Positions 43,948-53,326 of a DNA stretch of 64,000 nt are shown in pieces. The notes under the pieces were generated by a model. It was not told the DNA's origin. It was given only the letters and a program-made list of their open reading frames with translations, and made no database searches. A program made the position numbers and the translations under genes. How positions within the stretch are numbered: position 1 is the first letter of the stretch; each line of letters starts with the position of its first letter. The stretch is from Chromohalobacter canadensis (lineage in GTDB: Bacteria > Pseudomonadota > Gammaproteobacteria > Pseudomonadales > Halomonadaceae): the NCBI RefSeq assembly GCF_034479555.1, contig NZ_CP140151.1, forward strand, positions 3,531,166 to 3,595,165, in the 5' to 3' direction.

Positions 43948-44871
43948 ATGTTCAACGCGCAATATTTTCGTACTTTTATCACGCTTGTCGAAACGGGTAG
44001 CTTCACGCATACCGCGCGCAAGCTGGAAATGACTCAGCCCGGAGTCAGTCAACATATACGTAAGCTGGAACGCTATCTCGACAAATCCTTGCTGCAGCGG
44101 CACGGACGCCGTTTCACGCTGACCGAGGCGGGCCGGCGTGCCTATGACTATTCCGTCAAGCTGTTTGCCGAGCATGAACAGTTTCGCCACTCGTTGGACA
44201 ATGACTCGCCGGATACCGGCGAATGCCGCGTGGCATCGCCGGGTAGCGTGGGGTTGATGTTTTATCCGTTCATTCTGGGGTATCAGCAGATGCACCCGGG
44301 CCTGACGGTCACCTATGATTTCGCCTTCAATGGTGAGATCGTCGATGCGGTGCTGGCTGGGCGTTTTGATGTGGGCATCGTCACCGACATTACCAAGCAT
44401 CCCGATCTCAATTTCGAGCCCTGGCACCAAGAGCCACTATGCCTGGTCGTCCCTGCGGACTTCGCCGGCACCACGATCAGCGAACTCATGGCGCTGGGCT
44501 TCATGAACTATTCCGATGGCATCAACAACGCCAGCTTGCTGTTGCGGCGCAATTTTGCCGGCGAATTTCGCTCGATGAGCCACTTTCCACAGCAGGGCTT
44601 TTCCAACGAGATCAGCATGGTGCTGGATGCGGTGGCGCGTGGTTTGGGCTTTACCGTGATTCCCCGGACTGTACTCGAGACGTCGCCTTGGCAGCGTCAG
44701 GTCAAGGAACTGCCTGTGACGGAGTCGGTATACGAAACGCTGTATGTCGTCACCAAGCGCGGCGTCGAGATGCCACGCCGTTACGAGCAACTGCTTGGTG
44801 AGTTTCGGTTGCAGCGCCGCAATGTGCTCTATGGTTACGCCGAGGCACCGCCTCTCGAGGAAGACGCCTGA
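43948..44871 (+). CDS. LysR-family transcriptional regulator
   Basis: A ~307-residue regulator with a winged helix (RTFITLVETGSFTHTARKLEMTQPGVSQHIRKLERYLDK) at residues 7-46 and a periplasmic-binding-like effector domain (GLMFYPFILGYQQMHPGL...). ATG 43948 is chosen; a GTG 15 nt upstream is also possible. It is divergent from ppnN and may regulate it or itself through the dyad at 43813-43827. The inducer is unknown. Confidence 0.92.
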   Translation: MFNAQYFRTFITLVETGSFTHTARKLEMTQPGVSQHIRKLERYLDKSLLQRHGRRFTLTEAGRRAYDYSVKLFAEHEQFRHSLDNDSPDTGECRVASPGSVGLMFYPFILGYQQMHPGLTVTYDFAFNGEIVDAVLAGRFDVGIVTDITKHPDLNFEPWHQEPLCLVVPADFAGTTISELMALGFMNYSDGINNASLLLRRNFAGEFRSMSHFPQQGFSNEISMVLDAVARGLGFTVIPRTVLETSPWQRQVKELPVTESVYETLYVVTKRGVEMPRRYEQLLGEFRLQRRNVLYGYAEAPPLEEDA

Positions 44872-44906
44872 CGTGAGACGCCTCGAGCGTGACCATCGCG
44901 CCTGAA

Positions 44907-44945
44907 AAGGCCCCCTCAAGGTTTGCCTTGGTGGGGCCTTTTTGC
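44907..44945. terminator. Bidirectional terminator between LysR and gcvP
   Basis: A 13-bp imperfect stem GGCCCC..TCAAGG/CCTTGG..GGGGCC with a 4-nt loop, flanked by AAAA on one side and TTTTT on the other, so it can serve both convergent units. Confidence 0.9.
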
Positions 44946-44972
44946 GTATGGCGTCGTGGGCGCTAATCGAGC

Positions 44973-47873
44973 TCAGTCGCCATCACGATATGCCTCGATG
45001 GGCGGGCAACTGCAGATGAGGTTGCGGTCGCCATGAACATTGTCGACGCGATTGACCGTCGGCCAATACTTGGCGGCTTTGGTGGCCTCGGTGGGGAAGG
45101 CGCCCAGTTCACGTGAATACGGCCGTTCCCAGTCGTCTGCCATCAGGTCCGCTTGCGTATGTGGCGCCATGGACAAGGGATTGTTATCCGCTGGCCATTC
45201 ACCGGTTTCCACGCGCCGGATTTCGTCACGAATGGCGATCATGGCATCGCAGAAGCGATCGATTTCATAGCGCGATTCCGATTCGGTCGGCTCGACCATC
45301 AAGGTGCCGGCCACGGGGAAGGACATCGTCGGAGCATGGAAGCCGTAATCCATCAAGCGCTTGGCGATATCTTCCTCGCTGATGCCGGAAGCCGTCTTGA
45401 GAGAGCGGACATCCAAGATGCATTCATGAGCGACGGTGCCGTTGCGTCCTTTATAAAGCACGGGGTAGTGCGCTTCGAGACGCTTGGCGATGTAGTTGGC
45501 GTTGAGTATCGCCAGCTCCGTGGCAAGTTTCATGCCGCGCCCGCCCATCATCTTGATATAGGCCCAGGAGATCGGCAGGATCGACGCCGAGCCGTAGGCC
45601 GCTGCCGAGACCGCGCCGGAATCCGTTTCGACACCCGGCAGAGGCGTGATGACGTGGTTGGGCACGAACGCGGCTAGATGCGCTTTGACACCAATCGGCC
45701 CCATTCCGGGACCGCCACCGCCATGCGGAATACAGAATGTCTTGTGCAGATTGAGGTGCGAAACGTCACCCCCGAAATCACCCGGTCGGCAGAGCCCGAC
45801 CTGGGCGTTCATATTGGCACCATCGATATACACCTGGCCGCCGTTGTCGTGCACGATACGGCAGGCTTCGCTCACGCTTTCCTCGAACACACCGTGTGTC
45901 GATGGATAGGTGAGCATGATGGCCGATAACACTTCGCGGTGCTTGTCAGCCTTGCTGCGCAGGTCGTCGATGTCGATGTTGCCATCGTCATCGCACTCGA
46001 CGACGACGACTTTCATCTGTGCCATGGCGGCAGAGGCTGGATTGGTGCCATGGGCTGAGCTGGGAATCAGGCATATATCGCGGTGGCCCTGGCCTTGTGA
46101 TTTCTGGTAGCGCCGAATGGCGACCAGGCCCGCGTACTCGCCCTGCGCGCCTGAGTTGGGCTGCATGGAAATCGTATCGTAGCCAGTGATCTCGACGAGA
46201 AACGCCGAGAGCTCGTCGATCATCTGCTTGTAACCGGCGACCTGGTCCTGCGGCGCGAAGGGATGGATATTGGCGAATTCCGGCCAACTGATGGGGATCA
46301 TCTCGCTGGTGGCATTGAGCTTCATAGTGCATGAGCCCAAGGGGATCATGGCGTGGGTAAGCGAGAGATCCTTGTTTTCGAGGCGCTTGAGGTAACGCAG
46401 CATCTCGGTTTCGCTGCGGTAACGCCGGAACGTGGGATGGGTGAGGAAATCGCTTTCCCGCGCGCAAGCACCGGGGATACCGGTTATGCCCTGTGTCTGG
46501 ACGTGGCGATCGAGCTCGCGCACTGAAAGTCCATGCTCGTCTCCCAGTAACACGTCGAACAGCGTGGTGACGTCTGCCGCCGTGGTGGTCTCATCCAGGC
46601 TGATGCCGATATGGCCATCGGTGTCATAACGCAGGTTGATTTCGTGTGCCAGGCTGCGGCCATGCACTTGATCGTGATCGAGACCCGCCAGCGTGAGCGT
46701 GTCGAACCAACTGTCGTGGGCGAGTGTCACGCCGTGATGCTTGAGTCCTTCGGCGAGAATGGTCGTGAGCCGATGGATCCGCGTGGCGATGGTGCGTAGT
46801 CCCTCGGCACCGTGATAGACCGCATAAAAGCCGGCGATGTTGGCGAGCAATGCCTGGGCGGTACAGATATTGGAGGTCGCTTTCTCGCGACGAATATGCT
46901 GCTCGCGCGTTTGCATGGCCATACGCAGGGCACGTTGACCACGGCTGTCCTTGGAAACACCGATGATGCGCCCGGGAAGCGAACGCTTGAGGGCATCGCT
47001 AGCGGCGAAAAACGCCGCATGCGGACCACCGTACCCCATGGGTACACCGAAACGCTGGGAACTGCCCACGACGATGTCCGCGCCCAACGCACCGGGTTCC
47101 TTGAGCAGTACCAGACTCATCAGGTCAGTGGCGACGCAGGTCATGATGCGTCGTTGCCGGGCCGCTGAGAGTTGCTCCGTAATATCGCGTACTTCACCGG
47201 TGGCCCCCGGATATTGCAGCAATGCCCCGAAAACATCGTGATCGACCAGGGTCTCGGCGGGCGCGACGATGAGCTCGAAACCGAAATAGGCAGCGCGGGT
47301 ACGCAGGACATCGAGGGTTTGGGGCAGCACATCGTCAGCCACGAAGAAACGCTCGGTCTTGGCCTTTTTGTTGGCGCGACGGCACAGGGCCATGGCTTCG
47401 GCGGCAGCCGTCGCTTCGTCGAGCAGGGACGCATTGGCGACCGGCATGCCGGTCAAGTCCATGACCACCTGCTGGAAGTTCAATAGGCCTTCCAGGCGTC
47501 CCTGGGCGATTTCCGGCTGATAGGGCGTGTAAGCGGTGTACCACCCGGGATTCTCCAGTACGTTGCGCTGGATGACGGCCGGTAGATGCGTGGGATAGTA
47601 GCCTTGGCCGATGTAGTTCTTGAAGGTCTTGTTCTGACGTGCCAACTGCTTGAGGTAGGTCAGCGCTTCCGCTTCGCCACGGGGCTCTTCAAGGGCCAGG
47701 TTACGCTCCAGGCGAATATCGCCAGGAAGCGTCTTGGCCATCAGCGACTCGGTGTCGGGAAGATCCAATGTCGCCAGCATATGCTGGACATCGTCCTCGT
47801 CAGGCCCATTGTGACGCGTCAAGAAGTCGTCGTGATTGGCCAATTCGGCCAGGCTGCGGTTGTCGTTTGCCAT
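44973..47873 (-). CDS. gcvP: Glycine dehydrogenase (decarboxylating), P-protein
   Basis: A 966-residue PLP enzyme of the glycine cleavage system, full-length fused form. N-terminal half has [14 protein letters not shown] and [23 protein letters not shown]; the PLP lysine is in [19 protein letters not shown] near residue 720, with [13 protein letters not shown] just before. It decarboxylates glycine and passes the aminomethyl group to lipoyl-GcvH. The ATG follows GAGGG. It lies 107 nt downstream of gcvH on the same strand. Confidence 0.97.
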   Translation of the reverse strand: MANDNRSLAELANHDDFLTRHNGPDEDDVQHMLATLDLPDTESLMAKTLPGDIRLERNLALEEPRGEAEALTYLKQLARQNKTFKNYIGQGYYPTHLPAVIQRNVLENPGWYTAYTPYQPEIAQGRLEGLLNFQQVVMDLTGMPVANASLLDEATAAAEAMALCRRANKKAKTERFFVADDVLPQTLDVLRTRAAYFGFELIVAPAETLVDHDVFGALLQYPGATGEVRDITEQLSAARQRRIMTCVATDLMSLVLLKEPGALGADIVVGSSQRFGVPMGYGGPHAAFFAASDALKRSLPGRIIGVSKDSRGQRALRMAMQTREQHIRREKATSNICTAQALLANIAGFYAVYHGAEGLRTIATRIHRLTTILAEGLKHHGVTLAHDSWFDTLTLAGLDHDQVHGRSLAHEINLRYDTDGHIGISLDETTTAADVTTLFDVLLGDEHGLSVRELDRHVQTQGITGIPGACARESDFLTHPTFRRYRSETEMLRYLKRLENKDLSLTHAMIPLGSCTMKLNATSEMIPISWPEFANIHPFAPQDQVAGYKQMIDELSAFLVEITGYDTISMQPNSGAQGEYAGLVAIRRYQKSQGQGHRDICLIPSSAHGTNPASAAMAQMKVVVVECDDDGNIDIDDLRSKADKHREVLSAIMLTYPSTHGVFEESVSEACRIVHDNGGQVYIDGANMNAQVGLCRPGDFGGDVSHLNLHKTFCIPHGGGGPGMGPIGVKAHLAAFVPNHVITPLPGVETDSGAVSAAAYGSASILPISWAYIKMMGGRGMKLATELAILNANYIAKRLEAHYPVLYKGRNGTVAHECILDVRSLKTASGISEEDIAKRLMDYGFHAPTMSFPVAGTLMVEPTESESRYEIDRFCDAMIAIRDEIRRVETGEWPADNNPLSMAPHTQADLMADDWERPYSRELGAFPTEATKAAKYWPTVNRVDNVHGDRNLICSCPPIEAYRDGD

Positions 47874-47980
47874 GAAACCCTCAAGCGGTGGCGGGCGGTC
47901 GAGCCCGATTCGACACGAAGCGGCGACACATAACGACGATGCCGCCGGCAGAACAGGACAAGTGCAACGTGCGGGACGTG

Positions 47981-48376
47981 TCAGCCTGCCTCGGCGCTGA
48001 CGAGTGCGTCATACGCAGTGGCATCGAGCAGAGCCTCGAGCGCGTCGGGCTCGGCGAGCTTGAGCTTGATGATCCAGCCGTCCTCGTAGGGGTGGTCGTT
48101 GACGGATTCGGGAGAGTCTTCGAGCGACTCGTTGACGGCAACGACTTCACCGCTCAATGGCAGGTACAGGTCGGAGGCGGCCTTGACGGACTCGATGACA
48201 CCGAATTCTTCTCCAGCGTCGAGTTGACGGCCTGTGTCGGGTAGCTCGACGAAGACGACATCTCCCAGGGATTCCTGGGCGTGATCGGTGATACCGATCG
48301 TGACAGTGCCGTCGTTGTTGTCGAGGACCCATTCGTGGCTGTCGGTATAGTGAAGATTGGCAGGGATGTGACTCAT
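47981..48376 (-). CDS. gcvH: Glycine cleavage system H protein
   Basis: A 131-residue lipoyl carrier: HYTDSHEWV near the N-terminus and the lipoyl lysine in [19 protein letters not shown] near residue 65, followed by [20 protein letters not shown]. It shuttles intermediates between P, T and L proteins. The ATG has AGGAAA upstream. It heads the gcvHP unit. GcvT is encoded separately 2 kb away on the opposite strand; lipoamide dehydrogenase is not in the window. Confidence 0.97.
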   Translation of the reverse strand: MSHIPANLHYTDSHEWVLDNNDGTVTIGITDHAQESLGDVVFVELPDTGRQLDAGEEFGVIESVKAASDLYLPLSGEVVAVNESLEDSPESVNDHPYEDGWIIKLKLAEPDALEALLDATAYDALVSAEAG

Positions 48377-48426
48377 CGTGATTTTCCTATACGAAAAGAT
48401 TTTCTGATTTGGGGAATATGAGTGCC

Positions 48427-48455
48427 ATTATGCCTCATTGATTCGCCCTTGGCAT
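48427..48455 (-). promoter_or_regulatory. Candidate sigma70 promoter of gcvHP
   Basis: On the minus strand ATGCCA (48455-48450, 4/6) and CATAAT (48432-48427, 5/6) with a 17-nt spacer. The -10 ends ~50 nt before the gcvH ATG. No glycine riboswitch could be recognised between it and the start. Confidence 0.4.
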
Positions 48456-48522
48456 CGTCATCATGCATTTCTTCATGCCATTCGGCTCGACCGCCTAGTA
48501 AGGGTGGACAGGATACCGGCGA

Positions 48523-48695
48523 GCGTCCAGCAAAAAGCTTATCGCCTGTCGCCCGGGCCTGGTGCGAGGCTGATGCTTAGCGTCCAACAAGAAACCGAGG
48601 GCTTGTCTTTTGGTTGCCAAGCCCGGGAACAGCGATTAGCCTCCGTTTCTAATAAGAAACTTGTTGTGCTCGTGCTGTGCTTGCATGGCCGAGCG
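48523..48695. repeat. Imperfect ~57-63-nt tandem repeat in the gcvH-symporter gap
   Basis: Three units begin with GCGTCCAGCAAAAAGC (48523), GCGTCCAACAAGAAAC (48580) and GCCTCC...AATAAGAAAC (48639). Spacing is 57 and 59-63 nt, depending on where a 6-nt insertion is placed. The rest of each unit diverges. The 499-nt gap 48377-48875 holds no convincing gene; a 96-codon open frame from a TTG (48438) spans the repeats with recurring Ser-Val-Gln-Gln, but lacks an SD. Confidence 0.55.
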
Positions 48696-48875
48696 GGGCA
48701 TCAATGCATTTACTGCCAGTATCCCTGAAGCGCTCTTTCGCGTGGCGGGTATGGAGAAATGGCAAGCCAATCCGCTAAAGTCGGGATGGTTTGGCGTTTA
48801 TCTTCGTGACCTAACGCCGTCGACGATAGCGCAGACCTTGCGCTGTATAACAATAAATGTCTGGGAGGACATCTC

Positions 48876-50261
48876 GTGGAAACACTCAACGCGGTATTCA
48901 GCGCTATTAATGATGTTGTATGGGGCCCCTTGATGCTCATCTTGTTGCTGGGGGTGGGCGTATATCTGCAACTGGGGCTCAAGTTGCTGCCCATTCGCAA
49001 GCTGGGAGCGGGCTTCAGTCTTCTCTGGAAAGGACGCAAAACCGAAAAGGGCGATGAGGATGAGGGGGAGATCTCTCCCTTCAATGCGCTGATGACGTCG
49101 CTTTCGGCCACTGTTGGTACCGGTAATATTGCGGGTGTCGCCACTGCCATCTTTCTGGGTGGCCCGGGGGCCGTCTTCTGGATGTGGATCACGGCACTGG
49201 TGGGCATGGCCACTAAATTTTCCGAGGCGGTGTTGGCGGTTCGTTATCGTGAAGTCGATGCAGCGGGCGATCATGTCGGTGGGCCGATGTATTACATCCG
49301 CAATGGGCTGGGCAAGAAATGGGCCTGGCTGGGTGGCTTGTTTGCGTTTTTCGGTGCTGTGGCTGCCTTCGGGATTGGCAATACCGTGCAATCCAACTCG
49401 GTCGCCGATGGCCTCAGTGAGTCATTGGGGATGCCGCATTGGCTGACCGGTATGATCATCATGGTACTGGCGGGTGCCGTGATTCTCGGCGGGATCAAGC
49501 GTATTGCCAAGGTGGCTGGCAAGCTGGTGCCGGTCATGGCGATTGCCTATATCGTCTGCGGCTTGCTGGTGCTGATTATCAACATGGATCAGGTCGGTGC
49601 CGCGCTGGGTCTGATTTTCGGCCATGCCTTTACACCTGTATCCGCCGCGGGTGGTTTTGCGGGTGCCGCTGTGGCCAAGGCGATTCAATTCGGCGTGGCG
49701 CGAGGCGTATTTTCCAACGAAGCAGGGCTGGGTAGTGCGCCGATTGCCCACGCCGCGGCACAGACCAAGAATCCGGTTCGCCAAGGGCTGGTGGCGATGC
49801 TGGGGACGTTCATCGATACCATCATCGTGTGCTCGGTCACTGCGTTGGCAATCTTGACCAGTACCGAGTGGACATCCGGCGAGACTGGAGCCGCGTTGAC
49901 CGCCATGGCCTTCGACGGTGCGCTGCCGGGCATCGGCCAGTATGTCGTGTCCTTCGCGCTGGCAGTGTTCGCCTTCACGACCATCCTCGGTTGGGCTTTT
50001 TATGGCGAAAAGTGCTTCGAGTATCTGTTCGGCGTCGCTTCGATCAAGATCTACCGGGTGGTTTATATCCTGGCGATTCTCGTCGGGGCCGTCGCGCCGC
50101 TGGAATTCGTCTGGCTGATGGCTAGCGTCTTCAATGCCATGATGGCAATCCCCAACCTGATTGCACTGGCTCTACTCTCGCCGGTGGTCTTCAAGCTCAC
50201 CAATGATCACTTTGCCGGCAAGACCATCTTGCCTGGCGAAGACTTGGACGATAAACGCTGA
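48876..50261 (+). CDS. Sodium:alanine/glycine symporter (AGCS family)
   Basis: A 461-residue transporter with ~11 membrane segments. AGCS signatures: NALMTSLSATVGTGNIAGVATAI near residue 65, GGPMYYIRNGLG and the consensus GVARGVFSNEAGLGSAPIAHAAAQT near 272-290. It imports alanine or glycine with Na+. The GTG start at 48876 follows GGGAGGA. It lies between divergent gcvHP and gcvT (57 nt downstream), so glycine is a likely substrate and gcvT may be co-transcribed. Confidence 0.95.
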   Translation: METLNAVFSAINDVVWGPLMLILLLGVGVYLQLGLKLLPIRKLGAGFSLLWKGRKTEKGDEDEGEISPFNALMTSLSATVGTGNIAGVATAIFLGGPGAVFWMWITALVGMATKFSEAVLAVRYREVDAAGDHVGGPMYYIRNGLGKKWAWLGGLFAFFGAVAAFGIGNTVQSNSVADGLSESLGMPHWLTGMIIMVLAGAVILGGIKRIAKVAGKLVPVMAIAYIVCGLLVLIINMDQVGAALGLIFGHAFTPVSAAGGFAGAAVAKAIQFGVARGVFSNEAGLGSAPIAHAAAQTKNPVRQGLVAMLGTFIDTIIVCSVTALAILTSTEWTSGETGAALTAMAFDGALPGIGQYVVSFALAVFAFTTILGWAFYGEKCFEYLFGVASIKIYRVVYILAILVGAVAPLEFVWLMASVFNAMMAIPNLIALALLSPVVFKLTNDHFAGKTILPGEDLDDKR

Positions 50262-50317
50262 GCTGTCTTGGGGGCGGCAATCGTCGCCCCTTCACGGATA
50301 ACGACGAGGAAGCGACG

Positions 50318-51433
50318 ATGTCCGACGACCTTCACCATACGCCGTTGCATGACATGCATGTCTCGCATGGTGCGAAGATGGTGCCCTTTGCCGGTTACAG
50401 CATGCCGGTGCAATACGCCTTGGGTGTCAAAAAAGAACATGAACATACCCGCCATGCGTGCGGCTTATTCGACGTATCGCACATGGGACAGCTCATCGTT
50501 TCGGGGCCGTCACCGGCGCGTGCCATCGAAACGCTAGTGCCGGCGGATATCGTTGGGTTGCCGGCAGGTATGCAGCGTTATGCGCTCTTCACCAGCCATG
50601 AAGGGGGGCTGCTCGATGACCTGATGATCGTCAATCGCGGCGAAGATCTGTATGTCGTCGTCAATGCTGCTTGTAAAGATCAGGATGTGGCGCATCTGCG
50701 TACCGGGCTCGATGCCGAGCATCAGGTGGAGGTGCTTGACCGTGCCTTGCTGGCGTTGCAAGGGCCACAGGCCAAAGATGTCATGGCGCGCCTGTGCTCC
50801 GATGCTTGTGATCTAGTGTTCATGCATCATGGTCAATTCGAAGCGCTTGGGACCTCGTTGTGGATCAGCCGCAGCGGTTATACCGGTGAGGATGGTTTCG
50901 AGATCTCCGTGCCTGTGGATGCCGCCGAGCGCCTCGCGACGTGGTTGCTAGAGCAGCCCGAGGTCGAGCCCATTGGCCTGGGGGCACGCGACTCACTGCG
51001 TCTGGAAGCCGGACTGTGCCTTTATGGACATGACCTGGATACCCGGACGACGCCCGCCGAAGCGAGCCTTATCTGGGCCGTGGGCAAACCTCGGCGCATT
51101 GGAGGTGAACGAGAAGGGGGGTTCCCGGGGGCCGATGTCATTCTGCCCCAGATCGATACCAAGCGGATCACTCGTAAGCGTGTCGGTCTGCTTGGTGAAG
51201 GACGAGCGCCGGTGCGAGAAGGAACCCAGCTTTATAGCGCCGAGGATCGTCATGTGGGCTGTGTGACATCGGGCAGTTTCGGGCCGACCCTGGGGAAGCC
51301 GGTCGCCATGGGGTATGTCGATATAGAATTCGCGGCGTTGGAAACGACTCTGTATGCCGATGTCCGTGGCAAGCGCCTGCCCATGCAGGTGTCGCGAATG
51401 CCGTTCGTGCAGGCCAAGTACTATCGCGGTTAA
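50318..51433 (+). CDS. gcvT: Aminomethyltransferase (glycine cleavage T protein)
   Basis: A 371-residue T protein: HTPLHDMHVSHGAKMVPFAGYSMPVQY at the N-terminus, GLFDVSHMGQ near 50, RSGYTGEDGFEISVP near 190 and ARDSLRLEAGLCLYGHDL near 225 (catalytic Asp region). It releases ammonia and forms methylene-THF from the aminomethyl-lipoyl H protein. It follows the AGCS symporter and is separated from gcvHP by it. It ends near a terminator at 51464-51489. Confidence 0.97.
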   Translation: MSDDLHHTPLHDMHVSHGAKMVPFAGYSMPVQYALGVKKEHEHTRHACGLFDVSHMGQLIVSGPSPARAIETLVPADIVGLPAGMQRYALFTSHEGGLLDDLMIVNRGEDLYVVVNAACKDQDVAHLRTGLDAEHQVEVLDRALLALQGPQAKDVMARLCSDACDLVFMHHGQFEALGTSLWISRSGYTGEDGFEISVPVDAAERLATWLLEQPEVEPIGLGARDSLRLEAGLCLYGHDLDTRTTPAEASLIWAVGKPRRIGGEREGGFPGADVILPQIDTKRITRKRVGLLGEGRAPVREGTQLYSAEDRHVGCVTSGSFGPTLGKPVAMGYVDIEFAALETTLYADVRGKRLPMQVSRMPFVQAKYYRG

Positions 51434-51463
51434 ATACCCTGCCTTTTTATACCGTTACCTTAA

Positions 51464-51489
51464 AACCTCGAGTAAAGCTCGAGGTTTTT
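51464..51489 (+). terminator. Terminator after gcvT
   Basis: A 9-bp AACCTCGAG/CTCGAGGTT stem, loop TAAAG, followed by TTTTT. The last part lies just before the stop of the convergent PAP2 gene. Confidence 0.9.
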
Positions 51490-51499
51490 GTTTAACGTT

Positions 51500-52066
51500 C
51501 TAGCTCAAAGCAGGAGACCATTGCCCATAAGTCGCCCCCCAGAGCCCTAGTCGGGCGATGGTGAATCCCAGTATTGCCCCTGCGACAACGTCGCTGAGGT
51601 AATGCAAGCCTAGTATGACGCGTGAGGCGGCAATCAGTCCTGCGAGGGGAAGAACGACTACGAGTAACCATGGGGACGTCGCTGCAGTAAACGTGCAGAA
51701 CATGACGGCGTGCAAAGTATGCCCGCTGGGAAAGCTGTAACGATCCATGGGTGGCATGGTGCATGGGATGCTTGAGAACGTGATATAGGGACGTTCACGG
51801 CAGAGGCGCGTCTTGACCAAGCGGTAGAAGAGGGCGCCTATCGCCGCGCATAGCCCCCAAAGTAGTGTCAGGCGCCAGCCTTCGCGCCCATATATGATCG
51901 GCTGCATCAATGCCAAGACCACCCAGGCTGGCCAGTCGCCGATACGGCTGCAAAACCGGAACAAGCCGTATACCAACCTTCGCTGGCTGAGCAGAGCGAT
52001 GCGCTGACAGAGCTGCCATTCGAGGGAGTCCAGGCGCTCAAACGTGACCGGGGGACGAGATCGCAT
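51500..52066 (-). CDS. PAP2-family membrane phosphatase
   Basis: A 188-residue membrane protein with canonical PAP2 motifs KTRLCRERP, YSFPSGHTLHA and SRVILGLHYLSDVVAG. Its start overlaps the end of the GT4 gene by 29 nt, so the two are translationally coupled and probably act in one pathway, for example making a glycolipid from a phosphorylated lipid. Unlike the island PAP2 proteins it is GC-rich and has no PmrA-type box. The substrate is unknown. Confidence 0.9.
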   Translation of the reverse strand: MRSRPPVTFERLDSLEWQLCQRIALLSQRRLVYGLFRFCSRIGDWPAWVVLALMQPIIYGREGWRLTLLWGLCAAIGALFYRLVKTRLCRERPYITFSSIPCTMPPMDRYSFPSGHTLHAVMFCTFTAATSPWLLVVVLPLAGLIAASRVILGLHYLSDVVAGAILGFTIARLGLWGATYGQWSPALS

Positions 52067-53195
52067 ACGGGGCCTCCTGAGTCGCCATGATCAAATAAGT
52101 CAAGAAGCGTTCGCCGATGACATCCCAACCCAGATCGACTACTTTCTCCCTGGCCGCGACACCTGCGCGGATTCTGGCATTCGAATTTTGGCAGAGGCTC
52201 ACGGCGGCTTGTACAAAAGCGTCATCGTCCGTCGCCTCTATCAAGCGTCCTTCGCGCCCATCTGTAATCAGTTCGCTTGCAGCGGCCTGATCAAAAGCTA
52301 CCACGGGAAGTCCGCTGGCCATGGCCTCGGGGACCACATTGCCGTATGTCTCCGAGTGCGATGGGAAGAGGAACATATCCGCGCTGGCGTAGTGGCGTGC
52401 CAAGGTTTCCCCGCTTAGAAAGCCGGTAAAAATCGCCTCGGGAAGCTGGTGCTCCAGATGCTGCCTTTCGGGGCCATCACCGACTAGCACAGTCCGTAGC
52501 CCTGGGTGTGCCTCCTGCATTGCGCGTAGCGTACGCACAAGTAGCGGCGTATTCTTTTCGCCGGCCAGGCGTCCCGCGTAGAGGGCCACGGGCTGGTCGC
52601 CATCGACCCCCCATTGAGCTCGCAGATGAGCGTCGCGCCTGGCCGGGGAAAAACGCTGAGCGTCGATGCCACGTCCCAATACGTTCACGCGCTGGAAGCC
52701 ACGTTGATATAAACGCTCGGCCTGAGCGCGGGTGGGCACGAGCGTCATCTGGCAGCTGTTATGAAAGTAGCGCAATCCCGCGCCCACGATGCCGCTGGCC
52801 CACCGCAAGTGATAGTTCGCCGCGTACTGGTCGAAATTGGTGTGGAAACCGCCGACCACAGGAATCGATAAATGGCTCGCCGTGGCCAGCGCGGCCCAGC
52901 CCAGCGGACCTTCAGTCGCGATATAGATGACATCGGGACGTGACTCTCGCCACAAATTTGATAAGCGCCGCCAGGCCGGCAAGCCGACCTTTACATCGGC
53001 ATAACCAGGTAGGGAGAACGCACGAACTTGCATGTCACGCTCGGCGCGTCCTTCTCGGCCGCCTTGTTGGGGCCTAGGGCGCACTAGCTGCAGGTTGACG
53101 TTGCGGGTGGCGAGGTGATGGGCCAGTTGGTCCAGCGTGTGTGCCACACCGTTGATTTCGGGTGCCCAGGTTTCACTGACCAATGCGACTCGCAT
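52038..53195 (-). CDS. GT4 glycosyltransferase acting with the PAP2 protein
   Basis: A 385-residue GT-B enzyme: VSETWAPEINGVAHTLDQLAHHL at the N-terminus, GFHTNFDQYAANY, the second-domain strand VALYAGRLAGEKNTPLLVRTL, and the EX7E motif in SHSETYGNVVPEAMASGLPVV near residue 300. It is closest in style to GT4 enzymes that glycosylate diacylglycerol or related lipids (SQD2/MgtA-like), but this is not certain. It begins the operon with the PAP2 gene. It may produce a membrane glycolipid, for example under phosphate limitation; no Pho box was identified. Confidence 0.88.
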   Translation of the reverse strand: MRVALVSETWAPEINGVAHTLDQLAHHLATRNVNLQLVRPRPQQGGREGRAERDMQVRAFSLPGYADVKVGLPAWRRLSNLWRESRPDVIYIATEGPLGWAALATASHLSIPVVGGFHTNFDQYAANYHLRWASGIVGAGLRYFHNSCQMTLVPTRAQAERLYQRGFQRVNVLGRGIDAQRFSPARRDAHLRAQWGVDGDQPVALYAGRLAGEKNTPLLVRTLRAMQEAHPGLRTVLVGDGPERQHLEHQLPEAIFTGFLSGETLARHYASADMFLFPSHSETYGNVVPEAMASGLPVVAFDQAAASELITDGREGRLIEATDDDAFVQAAVSLCQNSNARIRAGVAAREKVVDLGWDVIGERFLTYLIMATQEAPYAISSPGHV

Positions 53196-53326
53196 GATGC
53201 ACCTCCGTGGCCTATCAAGACAGTGCCAGGTTCAAGCATCCTCATGACAGCAGTGCGACATCATCGTGACGATACGATGTCATCAACCGGGATTGCCGTG
53301 TTGTTGATGGGTCAAATATTTCTTGT

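Noticed and set aside
48438..48728. 96-codon ORF across the repeats as a real protein
   Set aside because: It starts with TTG without an SD and its composition follows the DNA repeat; kept as a repeat feature and a finding instead.
48377..48875. Glycine riboswitch upstream of gcvH or the AGCS symporter
   Set aside because: The expected conserved core segments (GGAGA..., CCGAAGGGGCAA-like) could not be found on either strand; only imperfect repeats are present.
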